A DNA stretch of 15,430 nucleotides from an uncultured Collinsella sp. (lineage in GTDB: Bacteria; Actinomycetota; Coriobacteriia; Coriobacteriales; Coriobacteriaceae), in NCBI GenBank assembly GCA_902495985.1, contig CABUZF010000010.1:1-15430 (forward strand). Direction: 5' to 3'. The translations under genes were made by a program, and so were the position numbers. The notes below the pieces were generated by a model, which ran no database searches, had not been told where the DNA came from, and worked only from the letters and a program-made list of their open reading frames with translations. Positions 7,185 to 15,284 of this stretch are shown in pieces (position 1 is the stretch's first letter; the number at the start of each line of letters is the position of its first letter).

Positions 7185-9550
7185 TAGCGCTCGCCTCCTT
7201 CCATGACGGCTGCAATTTCTTCTTGGGTAAGCCCCAGCTCCTCGGCGGAAAGCTGCGACTGTGCGATCTCCAGGTACGCCGGGCAGCTGCGCAGCAGCTC
7301 CTCGTGCGTGCCGGTGCCCACTACGTGGCCGTCGTCGAGCACGATGATCTGGTCGGCGTGCATGATGGTCGCGATGCGCTGGGCCACGACCACGAGTGCG
7401 GCGTCGGTAACGTTTTTGGCCAGCTCCTCGCGCAGGCGCGCGTCGGTCTTGTAGTCGAGGGCACTAAACGAGTCATCGAACACCACGACCTCGGGCTTTT
7501 TGGCCAATGCGCGGGCGATGGCCAGACGCTGGCGCTGACCACCCGAAACATTGGAGCCGCCCTGGCTGATGGGGGAGTCGTAACCGCCCTCACGCTCGGC
7601 GATAAAGTCCTCGGCCTGTGCGATGCGCGCGGCCTGGCGCATGTCATCATCGCTCACCATGTCGCCGGCAAACTTGAGGTTGCTCTCGACGGTGCCCGAG
7701 AACAGACGCCCCTGCTGCGGGATGTAACCAATGCGGCGGCGCAGCTCGGAAAGGGTCATGTCGCGCACGTCGATGCCGTCGAGCGAAATGCTGCCGCCCG
7801 TGACGTCGTACAGGCGCGGAATCAGCTGCACAAGTGTGGACTTGCCCGAGCCCGTGGAACCAATGATGCCGAGCATCTGACCGGCGTGCGTGGTGAAGTT
7901 TACGCCGCTGATGACGTCGGCGCGGGCATCGGGATACTGGAAGCTCACGTCGCGGAAGGTGAGCTCACCGCGCGGCGAGCTGGCCGCGGGCAGTTTGGGC
8001 GAGGCAGGGTCGTTGATGCTCGTGGGGCAGGTGATGACCTCATCTACGCGCTCGGCTGCGACCTCGGCACGGGGCAGGATGACCGAAACCATGGTGAGGA
8101 TCATAAACGCCATGACGATCTGCATGGTGTAGGAGATAAACGCCATCATGTTGCCGACCTGCATCACGCCGTCGGACACGCCCTGCGCGCCAAACCAGAC
8201 GATAAGTACGGTGATGCAGTTCATGACGAGCATCATGAGCGGCATCATAAAGCTCATGGCTCGGTTGGTGTAGAGCTGCGTGGTCATCAGGTCGAGCGAC
8301 GCCTTGTCAAAACGTTCGAGCTCATGTTCCTCGCGGTTGAACGAGCGGATGGGCATAAGGCCGTCGAGCAGCTCGCGGGCGGTAAGGTTCACGCGGTCAA
8401 CAAAGCTTTGCATCTTTTTGAACTTGGGCATGGTGAGGCCCATAAGCACGCCGACGACGGCCGAGACCGCGATGATGGCAACGGCGATGGTCCACTCCAG
8501 GCCGGTATGGTTGGCCAGGACGCGCATGACGGCGACGATGCCCATGACGGGGGCCATCAGACACATGCGGATAAACAGAGTTGCGGCCATCTGGATCTGC
8601 TGAATGTCGTTGGTGCAGCGGGTGATGAGCGAGGCCTGGCTAAACTTGCCCACCTCGGCCGGCGAGAAGTGCATAACCTTGTTGAAGGTCTCGCGGCGCA
8701 GGTCGCGGGCGATGGAGCAGGCGGTGCGCGAAGCCACGGCACCGGTCAGGATGGTGGCGACGAGCGACACGAGGCACAGTCCAAACATCGTGGTCGCCAT
8801 GCGGCTCAGGTAGGCGTTCTGCACGTCGGCGGGGTCGATGCCCTGCGCCTTGTACTCGTCCTGTACATAGCTCACGGCGCGCTGGGTGACGATGGAGCCC
8901 GACATGGAGCCCATTTTGTCCGCCATTTGGTTGGCGCCCTCGACGAGCTTGCTTTGGTCTACCAGACCGCCCTCGACACCCAGGCGCAGGCTCTTCATAG
9001 TGATCTTACCGCCGTCGGCATCAATCTGCTTTTGCATGTTCTGCGCCGCCGCGGCCTTCTGCTGCATCTCGGCGAGCTGCTCGGGCGTCATCGCTGCCAT
9101 TTGCTCGGGGGTGGGCATGGCCTGGGCAGCGTTGTCGTCTTTCTCGCTGGACGAGCCCATCATGTCGCCCATGGAGTTGGCGTCGATGCCCTGGTTGAGC
9201 GAAAGGACAACAGTCTCGGGCAGGCTCATAATGTCGGCAATCTTGCCTCCATCGGCACGCTCTTCCTCGGTGCCCTCGTACGTTCGAATGTCGTTTTTGT
9301 CAGCCTTGCTAAACACGGCCTCCACAGCCTTGGCGTCCTTGGCGCTCATAAAGAGTTCGAGGTCGTCGAGCGATTCGGCGCGGATGGTGTCGGGTACGGG
9401 CGACGCGATGCCGCCTTGCTGCACACCCACGTCGACGATGTCGCTCATATAGGTAGGCAGCGCCAGATCGGCGTTGCAGCTGATTACGATAAGTACGATA
9501 GCTGCGAACAGTGCCAGGATATGTTTTTTAAAGAGCTTGAGAATCCTCAC
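7184..9550 (-). CDS. ABC exporter half-transporter, degenerate-site subunit with large external insert
   Basis: This 788-residue protein is the second half of a heterodimeric exporter. Its ATPase domain has Walker A GSTGSGKST (564-572, Lys570), Q-loop Gln612 and a good signature VSGGQ (668-672). However, the catalytic Glu is Asp693 (VVFDD) and the switch His is Gln724 (VAQR). These substitutions mark the non-hydrolysing site in TM287/288, LmrCD and BmrCD. The first helix (about 10-30) is followed by roughly 200 hydrophilic residues (50-245, including a Met/Gln/Ala-rich MTPEQLAEMQQK stretch) before the second helix. This makes it longer than the usual 580-620 residues. The start is GTG at 9548-9550, overlapping the marR stop as GTGA, with GGAGAG upstream. 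It is translationally coupled on both sides. Confidence 0.93.
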   Translation of the reverse strand: MRILKLFKKHILALFAAIVLIVISCNADLALPTYMSDIVDVGVQQGGIASPVPDTIRAESLDDLELFMSAKDAKAVEAVFSKADKNDIRTYEGTEEERADGGKIADIMSLPETVVLSLNQGIDANSMGDMMGSSSEKDDNAAQAMPTPEQMAAMTPEQLAEMQQKAAAAQNMQKQIDADGGKITMKSLRLGVEGGLVDQSKLVEGANQMADKMGSMSGSIVTQRAVSYVQDEYKAQGIDPADVQNAYLSRMATTMFGLCLVSLVATILTGAVASRTACSIARDLRRETFNKVMHFSPAEVGKFSQASLITRCTNDIQQIQMAATLFIRMCLMAPVMGIVAVMRVLANHTGLEWTIAVAIIAVSAVVGVLMGLTMPKFKKMQSFVDRVNLTARELLDGLMPIRSFNREEHELERFDKASLDLMTTQLYTNRAMSFMMPLMMLVMNCITVLIVWFGAQGVSDGVMQVGNMMAFISYTMQIVMAFMILTMVSVILPRAEVAAERVDEVITCPTSINDPASPKLPAASSPRGELTFRDVSFQYPDARADVISGVNFTTHAGQMLGIIGSTGSGKSTLVQLIPRLYDVTGGSISLDGIDVRDMTLSELRRRIGYIPQQGRLFSGTVESNLKFAGDMVSDDDMRQAARIAQAEDFIAEREGGYDSPISQGGSNVSGGQRQRLAIARALAKKPEVVVFDDSFSALDYKTDARLREELAKNVTDAALVVVAQRIATIMHADQIIVLDDGHVVGTGTHEELLRSCPAYLEIAQSQLSAEELGLTQEEIAAVMEGGER

Positions 9551-9996
9551 TCGGCATCTCTCCTTTCTTGATTGCGGTCGATAATTTCGTTGGCACGTCT
9601 AAGAAGGCGCACCATCTCTTGGGTATCTGTTTCGCCAAGCTGCTCGAGGAAGGCCGCGGTGCGGTCCTCGAATTCCCGACGTTTGATTTCGATAACCTGG
9701 AATCCTTTGTCGGTCACCGTGACGTGTACGCGACGACGGTCGGTCTTTGAGTGCTCGCGCTCGACCCAGCCCTTGGCCTCGAGGGCGCGCAGGATATTGG
9801 CGATGCGGGCGCTCGAGACCCAGGCGCGATCAGCGAGTTCGCTCGGCGTGAGCGAGCCGCCGGCGCGCATGAGGGCGCGCATGACGGCCATCTCGCCACC
9901 CAGAGCCTGGTCGGCAAAGCGCGAAACGCGCTGGTGCATGCTGCCAAACTCGGTAAAGAGCTGACGCCCAAGCTCATGGAAATCGGTATCTTCCAC
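9547..9996 (-). CDS. MarR-family transcriptional regulator
   Basis: This 149-residue protein has the MarR winged-helix layout: a helical N-terminus, a helix-turn-helix at about 50-85 (LTPSELADRAWVSSARIANIL), and the wing with the hallmark DRRRVHVTVTDKG (about 101-113). MarR proteins are dimers that usually repress their own operon and release DNA when they bind a small phenolic or drug-like ligand. It is the first gene of an operon with two exporter subunits, the classic arrangement for ligand-controlled efflux. The start is GTG at 9994-9996, with AGGGG about seven bases upstream. The end overlaps the next gene by four bases (GTGA). A 15-bp inverted repeat covers its start codon and is probably its own operator. 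Confidence 0.93.
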   Translation of the reverse strand: MEDTDFHELGRQLFTEFGSMHQRVSRFADQALGGEMAVMRALMRAGGSLTPSELADRAWVSSARIANILRALEAKGWVEREHSKTDRRRVHVTVTDKGFQVIEIKRREFEDRTAAFLEQLGETDTQEMVRLLRRANEIIDRNQERRDAE

Positions 9997-10036
9997 CGAA
10001 AACCCCTAACACTAGAAACTATTTTCGGTGGAAGAT
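9988..10036 (-). promoter_or_regulatory. 15-bp inverted repeat, likely MarR operator
   Basis: ATCTTCCACCGAAAA (9988-10002) and TTTTCGGTGGAAGAT (10022-10036) are perfect reverse complements with a 19-nt spacer. The left arm includes the GTG start codon of marR and the right arm ends at the predicted transcription start. A MarR dimer could bind each arm to repress the operon, or the mRNA could fold over the start codon. GGTAT/ATACC extends the similarity with a short offset. Confidence 0.65.
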
Positions 10037-10042
10037 GATACC

Positions 10043-10071
10043 CCCATACGCGGGCCTCATACAGTAGGCAA
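10043..10071 (-). promoter_or_regulatory. Candidate promoter of the marR-ABC operon
   Basis: On the minus strand TTGCCT (10071-10066) and TATGGG (10048-10043) are separated by 17 nt. Transcription would begin near 10036, at the edge of the 15-bp inverted repeat. The -10 box is only a fair match. Confidence 0.4.
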
Positions 10072-10181
10072 TATTAAGAGCTCATTAAGACTTAAAATCA
10101 TTCAATTGCTAAAGCGTTTCAAAGAACTATCATGCCCGCGGTTAGGCGAGGGGTTGTCACCACCATGACGACTGGGACTCA

Positions 10182-10187
10182 TATAAT
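10182..10187 (+). promoter_or_regulatory. Candidate -10 box for the SDR gene
   Basis: A perfect TATAAT lies 62 bases before the SDR start. The best -35-like sequence, TTGTCA at 10154-10159, is 22 nt away, which is too far for normal promoters. The promoter may therefore need an activator. The 250-bp gap between marR and this gene otherwise holds the marR control region and nothing else I recognise. Confidence 0.45.
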
Positions 10188-10248
10188 CGCCACGTGCGAT
10201 GCTCCAACTTCCCGCAAGGAGACACCTTACATAAAGGGGGATGGAGTC

Positions 10249-10998
10249 ATGGCATTTGACTTCACGGGCAAGACCGCGATTGTCACGGGCGGCACTCAGG
10301 GCATTGGCCTCGAGATCGCCAAGGGCATCGTTGCGGGCGGCGGACATGTCGCGCTCATCGCAAGGAACGCTGCTAAGGGCGAGGCCGCTGTGGCCGAGCT
10401 TGGCGAGGGCAACAAGTTCTATCAGCTCGATGTCGCCGATGCGCCCAAGGCGCGCGAGACCGTCGAGCAGATTTTTACGGACCTGCCGCAAACCAACATC
10501 CTGATCAACTGCGCTGGCGTCATCAGCACCAAGAAGTTCGACGAGATCGATGACACCGAGTGGCGCCGCACCATCGACATCAACCTCAACGGTACCTTTA
10601 CCATGATGAACGCCGTCTACCCGCACTTTAAGGCGGCCCATGCCGGTACTATCGTCAACGTGAGTTCCGTTGCGGGCAAGATCGGTGGCGGCCTGCTCGG
10701 CACCGCGGCTTACGCGAGCTCCAAAGCAGGCGTTAACGGTCTGACCAAGGCAGTCGCCAAGGAAGGCGGCAAGTTTGGCGTTCGCTGCAACGCCGTGTGC
10801 CCGTCGCTCACGTTGACCGATATGACCTCGATTCTCTCTGACGAGAACTCTCAGCGCATCATCAACGGTATTCCTCTGGGCCGCGCCGCCCAGGCCAGCG
10901 AGCCTGCGCAGATGGTGCTGTTCTTCGCTTCCGACCTCGCCAGCTTCGTGAACGGCGAGATTGGTGACTGCGACGGCGGCATCGTCCTGGACGGGTAA
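10249..10998 (+). CDS. Short-chain dehydrogenase/reductase (SDR)
   Basis: This 249-residue protein is a classical SDR, a cytoplasmic NAD(P)H-dependent oxidoreductase. It shows the nucleotide-binding TGGTQGIG (13-20), the NCAG motif (87-90), Asn112, Ser140 in NVSSVAG, and the catalytic YASSK with Tyr155 and Lys159. The start at 10249 is chosen for AAAGGGGGA (10233-10241) about eight bases upstream; extending the frame to 10132 would add residues without SDR character. The gene lies upstream of a KdgT-type permease on the same strand, so it may act on 2-keto-3-deoxygluconate or a related sugar acid, as KduD or gluconate 5-dehydrogenase do. The family is too broad to settle this. Acetoin, keto-acyl or hydroxysteroid reductases have the same motifs. 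Confidence 0.92.
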   Translation: MAFDFTGKTAIVTGGTQGIGLEIAKGIVAGGGHVALIARNAAKGEAAVAELGEGNKFYQLDVADAPKARETVEQIFTDLPQTNILINCAGVISTKKFDEIDDTEWRRTIDINLNGTFTMMNAVYPHFKAAHAGTIVNVSSVAGKIGGGLLGTAAYASSKAGVNGLTKAVAKEGGKFGVRCNAVCPSLTLTDMTSILSDENSQRIINGIPLGRAAQASEPAQMVLFFASDLASFVNGEIGDCDGGIVLDG

Positions 10999-11029
10999 TA
11001 CCCCGCGGTGATCGTTTGGCGGCGACCCT

Positions 11030-11057
11030 GGCGACTCGGGGTTGTCGCCTTCTTTCT
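11030..11057 (+). terminator. Weak hairpin between the SDR and kdgT genes
   Basis: GGCGAC (11030-11035) pairs with GTCGCC (11044-11049), followed by TTCTTTCT. A second GGCGAC at 11021-11026 can compete for the same right arm. It could be a partial terminator or attenuator that reduces read-through into the permease gene. Confidence 0.45.
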
Positions 11058-11081
11058 GACATAGGCGCGTGCGGCTACGAT
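11053..11081 (+). promoter_or_regulatory. Candidate promoter for kdgT
   Basis: TTTCTG (11053-11058) and TACGAT (11076-11081) are 17 nt apart. This is a loose match, but it lies just after the hairpin and 25 bases before the permease start. The permease may be transcribed from here as well as from the SDR promoter. Confidence 0.35.
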
Positions 11082-11106
11082 TCGCATGCATCCAAAGGAG
11101 ATATAT

Positions 11107-12126
11107 ATGAGTGAATCGACTGCGGTGGAGGCGCCGGCGGCAAAGGAGCCGTTCTTTAAGATGTCCTCCATCCCGGGCGCCAATATCTTGGTGCCGCTTC
11201 TGTTGGGCTGCCTGCTCAACACGCTATTCCCCGACCTGTTTAAAACGCTCGGTAGCTTTACGCTTGGCATGACCCAGCAGGGTGCAGGCCCGCTCGTTGG
11301 CGCCTTTTTGCTCATCGTCGGTACGACGATTTCGTTTAAGAGTGCTCCCGCCGCCGCTGCACGCGGCGCCATCATCATCGCTGTCAAGCAGATCGTGGTC
11401 GTTGCCGTGTCGCTGCTCATCCTTTATGTGTTCAACGACAACCTGTTTGGCATCTCTGCCATGGTGATGCTGGCGGCTTGCACCGGCGCCAACAACGCTA
11501 TGTACGCTGGTCTGATGGGCACCATGGGCAACGAGGCCGAGCGTGGCGCCGTCGCCATCACCACGCTCGTTGTCGGCCCTCCGGTCACGATGATCGTGCT
11601 CGGCGCTGCCGGTCAGGCTCCGATCGGCTGGTCGCTCGTGGGTGCCATTCTGCCGATCGTCATCGGCATTATTCTGGGTAACCTGTTCCCCAGCTTTAAG
11701 AAGATGATGGCACCGGCACTTTCCGCCATCATCGTGCTCGTCTTCTTTGCCATGGGCTCGACCATGACCTTTGGCCAGCTCATTAATGGCGGTCTCCCCG
11801 GTATTCTGCTCGGCGTGATCTGCTCGGTGGTCTTTGCAATTCCCGTCATCGCGGTCGATAAGCTCACGGGTGGTACGGGTGTCGCAGGTGCGGCCATTTC
11901 GAGCTGCGCCGGAGCCAATGTGGCCACGCCTGCTGCCATGGCAAGCGTCAACGGGGCCATGTACGGCGGCGCCGTGCTCGCGACGGCTACGGCACAGGTT
12001 GCTGCCTGCGCAATCGTGACGGCTATTTTGACCCCGCTGGTCACCAGCTGGTGCTACAAGCATTTTGAGGGCCAGGGCAACGGCGATAGCAAGGCAACGA
12101 CCGACAAGGCCGCCGCAGCCGCCTAA
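11107..12126 (+). CDS. kdgT: 2-keto-3-deoxygluconate permease (KdgT family)
   Basis: This 339-residue membrane protein matches the KdgT family, proton symporters that import 2-keto-3-deoxygluconate, a breakdown product of pectin and other uronic-acid polymers. It has about ten hydrophobic helices and the conserved N-terminal GANILVPLLLGCLLNTLFP region. It also has a Gly/Ala-rich segment GGTGVAGAAISSCAGANVA with the following TPAAMA (about residues 255-280). Its length is near the roughly 327 residues of the E. coli protein. The start ATG (11107) has AAAGGAG six bases upstream. The C-terminal tail is charged and ends in an Ala run. No KDG kinase, KDPG aldolase or pectin-degrading enzyme is in the window, so the exact substrate is inferred from the family only. 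Confidence 0.9.
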   Translation: MSESTAVEAPAAKEPFFKMSSIPGANILVPLLLGCLLNTLFPDLFKTLGSFTLGMTQQGAGPLVGAFLLIVGTTISFKSAPAAAARGAIIIAVKQIVVVAVSLLILYVFNDNLFGISAMVMLAACTGANNAMYAGLMGTMGNEAERGAVAITTLVVGPPVTMIVLGAAGQAPIGWSLVGAILPIVIGIILGNLFPSFKKMMAPALSAIIVLVFFAMGSTMTFGQLINGGLPGILLGVICSVVFAIPVIAVDKLTGGTGVAGAAISSCAGANVATPAAMASVNGAMYGGAVLATATAQVAACAIVTAILTPLVTSWCYKHFEGQGNGDSKATTDKAAAAA

Positions 12127-12164
12127 TGCCAAGCGGCAATCAAAGCTAAAAACTAGCTACGCCA

Positions 12165-12198
12165 CAGGGCGGCCACGGGGGATCCCGTGGCCGCCCTG
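12165..12198 (+). terminator. Terminator after kdgT
   Basis: CAGGGCGGCCACGGG (12165-12179) pairs perfectly with CCCGTGGCCGCCCTG (12184-12198), a 15-bp GC-rich stem with a GGAT loop. The tail (CAGTTTCTG) is only weakly T-rich. It isolates the permease transcript from the pyruvate formate-lyase genes. Confidence 0.75.
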
Positions 12199-12289
12199 CA
12201 GTTTCTGTAGGGTCTCTGGGACACTTTACCCTGCTAAAGCTGGCATAACAGCTAGAGCGAACGTCGTACAAAGGCAAGGAAAAATAACA

Positions 12290-12341
12290 TACAAATCGGT
12301 GAACGGTAGTTGTTCGCGCTCGCGTTTCCTGCGGATTTGTA
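12290..12341 (+). repeat. Nested inverted repeat upstream of the pflB promoter
   Basis: TACAAATC (12290-12297) and GATTTGTA (12334-12341) are perfect reverse complements. Between them GAAC and GTTC form a smaller inverted repeat. The right arm overlaps the candidate -35 region of pflB, so this may be a binding site for an anaerobic or redox regulator. It does not match the FNR, Rex or CRP consensus that I know. Confidence 0.35.
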
Positions 12342-12592
12342 AAAAACACCCTTATGATATAAAAAAAGAAACATATAACAGCCCAGATGGAGAGGGTCGC
12401 TATGTTATCCTTCTCAGACGGGTGAAATCTTGGGTTTTGGGTTGTAGTTCCAAGGTGGACAAACGTTTTCCCTGCACCAACGTGTGGTGAAGAACGGAAG
12501 AAGCCGGTAGTGCAAGCCGAAAATTCAAGAATTCAATAAGCAGCGGTGTGAGAGAGCGCCGCATTACACGTAACTAGGAGCGTGGTTACACA
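12337..12592 (+). promoter_or_regulatory. Candidate pflB promoter and ~220-nt structured leader
   Basis: TTGTAA (12337-12342) and TATAAA (12358-12363) are 15 nt apart in an A-rich stretch; TATGAT at 12353 is an alternative -10. Transcription near 12370 would leave a leader of about 220 nt. It can form several stems: GAGAGGG/CCTTCTC (12390-12396 with 12409-12415), CTTGG/CCAAG, CACCA/TGGTG (12475-12479 with 12485-12489), and GTAAC/GTTAC (12570-12574 with 12585-12589). The last one places the AGGAG ribosome binding site (12576-12580) in its loop. A tiny frame (ATG at 12402, 7 codons) follows GGAGAGGG. I recognise no known riboswitch. Confidence 0.4.
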
Positions 12593-14644
<2,052 letters not shown>

Positions 14645-14645
14645 C

Positions 14646-14670
14646 TATTGTTAGTGCTATACTAACAATA
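14646..14670 (+). promoter_or_regulatory. Perfect 10-bp palindrome with extended -10 between the PFL halves
   Basis: TATTGTTAGT (14646-14655) and ACTAACAATA (14661-14670) are perfect reverse complements with a 5-nt spacer, starting two bases after the pflB stop. The centre reads TGCTATACT (14655-14663), a near-consensus extended -10 promoter element. It could be an operator over a promoter for the small glycyl-radical gene, or an RNA hairpin affecting relative expression. No T run follows, so it is not a standard terminator. Confidence 0.5.
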
Positions 14671-14686
14671 ACGATTACTGATTAGT

Positions 14687-14706
14687 GCGCCGGTTTCGGC
14701 CGGCGC
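14687..14706 (+). other. GC-rich hairpin before the glycyl-radical gene
   Basis: GCGCCGG (14687-14693) pairs with CCGGCGC (14700-14706) around a 6-nt loop. It ends nine bases before the GAAGGAGA ribosome binding site, and no T run follows. It may stabilise the 5' end of a processed or separately started mRNA. Confidence 0.5.
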
Positions 14707-14729
14707 CTATCGATCGAAGGAGACACATT

Positions 14730-14981
14730 ATGAAGGTTTCTGAAGTTTCCGAGACCCAGGCCGATAACCTGGTCCACATGCTCGACGCTTACGCCGAGAA
14801 GGGTGGCCACCACCTGAACATCAACGTCTTCAACCGTGAGACGCTGCTCGACGCTCAGGCTCACCCCGAGAAGTACCCGCAGCTGACCATCCGCGTTTCC
14901 GGCTATGCCGTGAACTTCCACACGCTCACCAAGGAGCAGCAGGACGAGGTCATTGCGCGTACCTTCCACAACAAGTTCTAA
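14730..14981 (+). CDS. grcA: Standalone glycyl-radical subunit of pyruvate formate-lyase (GrcA-like)
   Basis: This 83-residue protein is the missing C-terminal domain of PflB as a separate gene. It contains GGHHLNINVFNRETLLDA, HPEKYPQLTIRVSGYAV with the radical glycine Gly58, and TKEQQDEVIARTF, all matching the last part of E. coli PflB. The first 14 residues (MKVSEVSETQADNL) are a new N-terminus. In E. coli, GrcA (YfiD) is a 127-residue spare copy that repairs oxygen-cleaved PflB. Here the main enzyme has no such domain, so this subunit should be needed for any activity and must be charged by a PFL-activating radical-SAM enzyme encoded elsewhere. The ATG at 14730 has GAAGGAGA (14716-14723) at good distance; a GTG at 14685 in the same frame lacks such a site. 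It is 85 bases after pflB, in a different frame. Confidence 0.93.
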   Translation: MKVSEVSETQADNLVHMLDAYAEKGGHHLNINVFNRETLLDAQAHPEKYPQLTIRVSGYAVNFHTLTKEQQDEVIARTFHNKF

Positions 14982-15009
14982 AGGGATTTAACTCCTGTAG
15001 GATTACTGG

Positions 15010-15131
15010 GGCCGGTTTTGGGTTATTTTCCAAAACGTCCTCGGACATGCAAAGAGGCTCCGCTGCGCGCGTTGCGCGGCGGGGCCTCTTTGCGTCCTGC
15101 GGGATGTTTTGGAAATAACCCAAAAACGGCC
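15010..15131. repeat. 122-nt nested palindrome between grcA and the lacI-type gene
   Basis: The outer arms pair GGCCG plus TTTTGGGTTATTTTCC and AAAAC (15010-15036) with GTTTTGGAAATAACCC, AAAA and CGGCC (15106-15131), with one extra T and one mismatch. The inner arms pair GCAAAGAGGC (15049-15058) with GCCTCTTTGC (15084-15093), extended by CCGC/GCGG. The unpaired stretches between the two stems differ. This looks like a palindromic repeat element, possibly with a terminator nested inside, and its shape is unlike an ordinary 3' end. Confidence 0.65.
15049..15093 (+). terminator. Inner hairpin, probable terminator of the PFL genes
   Basis: The stem GCAAAGAGGC-U-CCGC with GCGG-G-GCCTCTTTGC is 15 pairs long, allowing one U-G pair, with a 15-nt GC-rich loop. 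Only CTTT inside the right arm supplies T residues, so termination is likely but not certain. It lies 67 bases after the grcA stop. Confidence 0.5.
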
Positions 15132-15234
15132 AAGCGGGGTTCTTCGGAGTCACCCTTTAGGCGGAACTCTCCTAATTATTTGGATGAGTCGTTTACTTAC
15201 TTGTGCTGTTACCGTCTTCCCGCTGTTGTTGGGG

Positions 15235-15264
15235 TATGCTTTGTTCGTATGTAAACGTATGACA
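15235..15264 (+). promoter_or_regulatory. Candidate promoter and LacI-type operator of the regulator gene
   Basis: TATGCT (15235-15240) or TATGTA (15248-15253, with TTGTTG at 15226-15231 and 16 nt between) could be the -10 box. TGTAAACG at 15250-15257 is a good half-site for LacI/GalR-family proteins, followed by the imperfect second half TATGACA. A site here would suit autorepression of the downstream gene. The symmetry is weak. Confidence 0.35.
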
Positions 15265-15284
15265 TGTTGATAGGGGAGGGTGCT

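Noticed and set aside
5184..7187. Long plus-strand open frame opposite the 618-residue ABC subunit
   Set aside because: Antisense shadow of a well-supported ABC gene; it also runs through the operon terminator.
7223..9571. Long plus-strand open frame opposite the 788-residue ABC subunit
   Set aside because: Antisense shadow, rich in His, Gly and Asp, with no recognisable motif. The minus strand has all the ABC motifs.
10108..10125. LacI-type operator (AAAGCGTTTCA) upstream of the SDR gene
   Set aside because: The core looks right but the outer arms do not match each other, and it is far upstream of the candidate -10 box.
12370..12592. ZTP (pfl-motif) or tetrahydrofolate riboswitch before pflB
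   Set aside because: I could not find the conserved core of either RNA, such as the CCGCCUGGG-type 3' segment of the pfl motif, in the leader.
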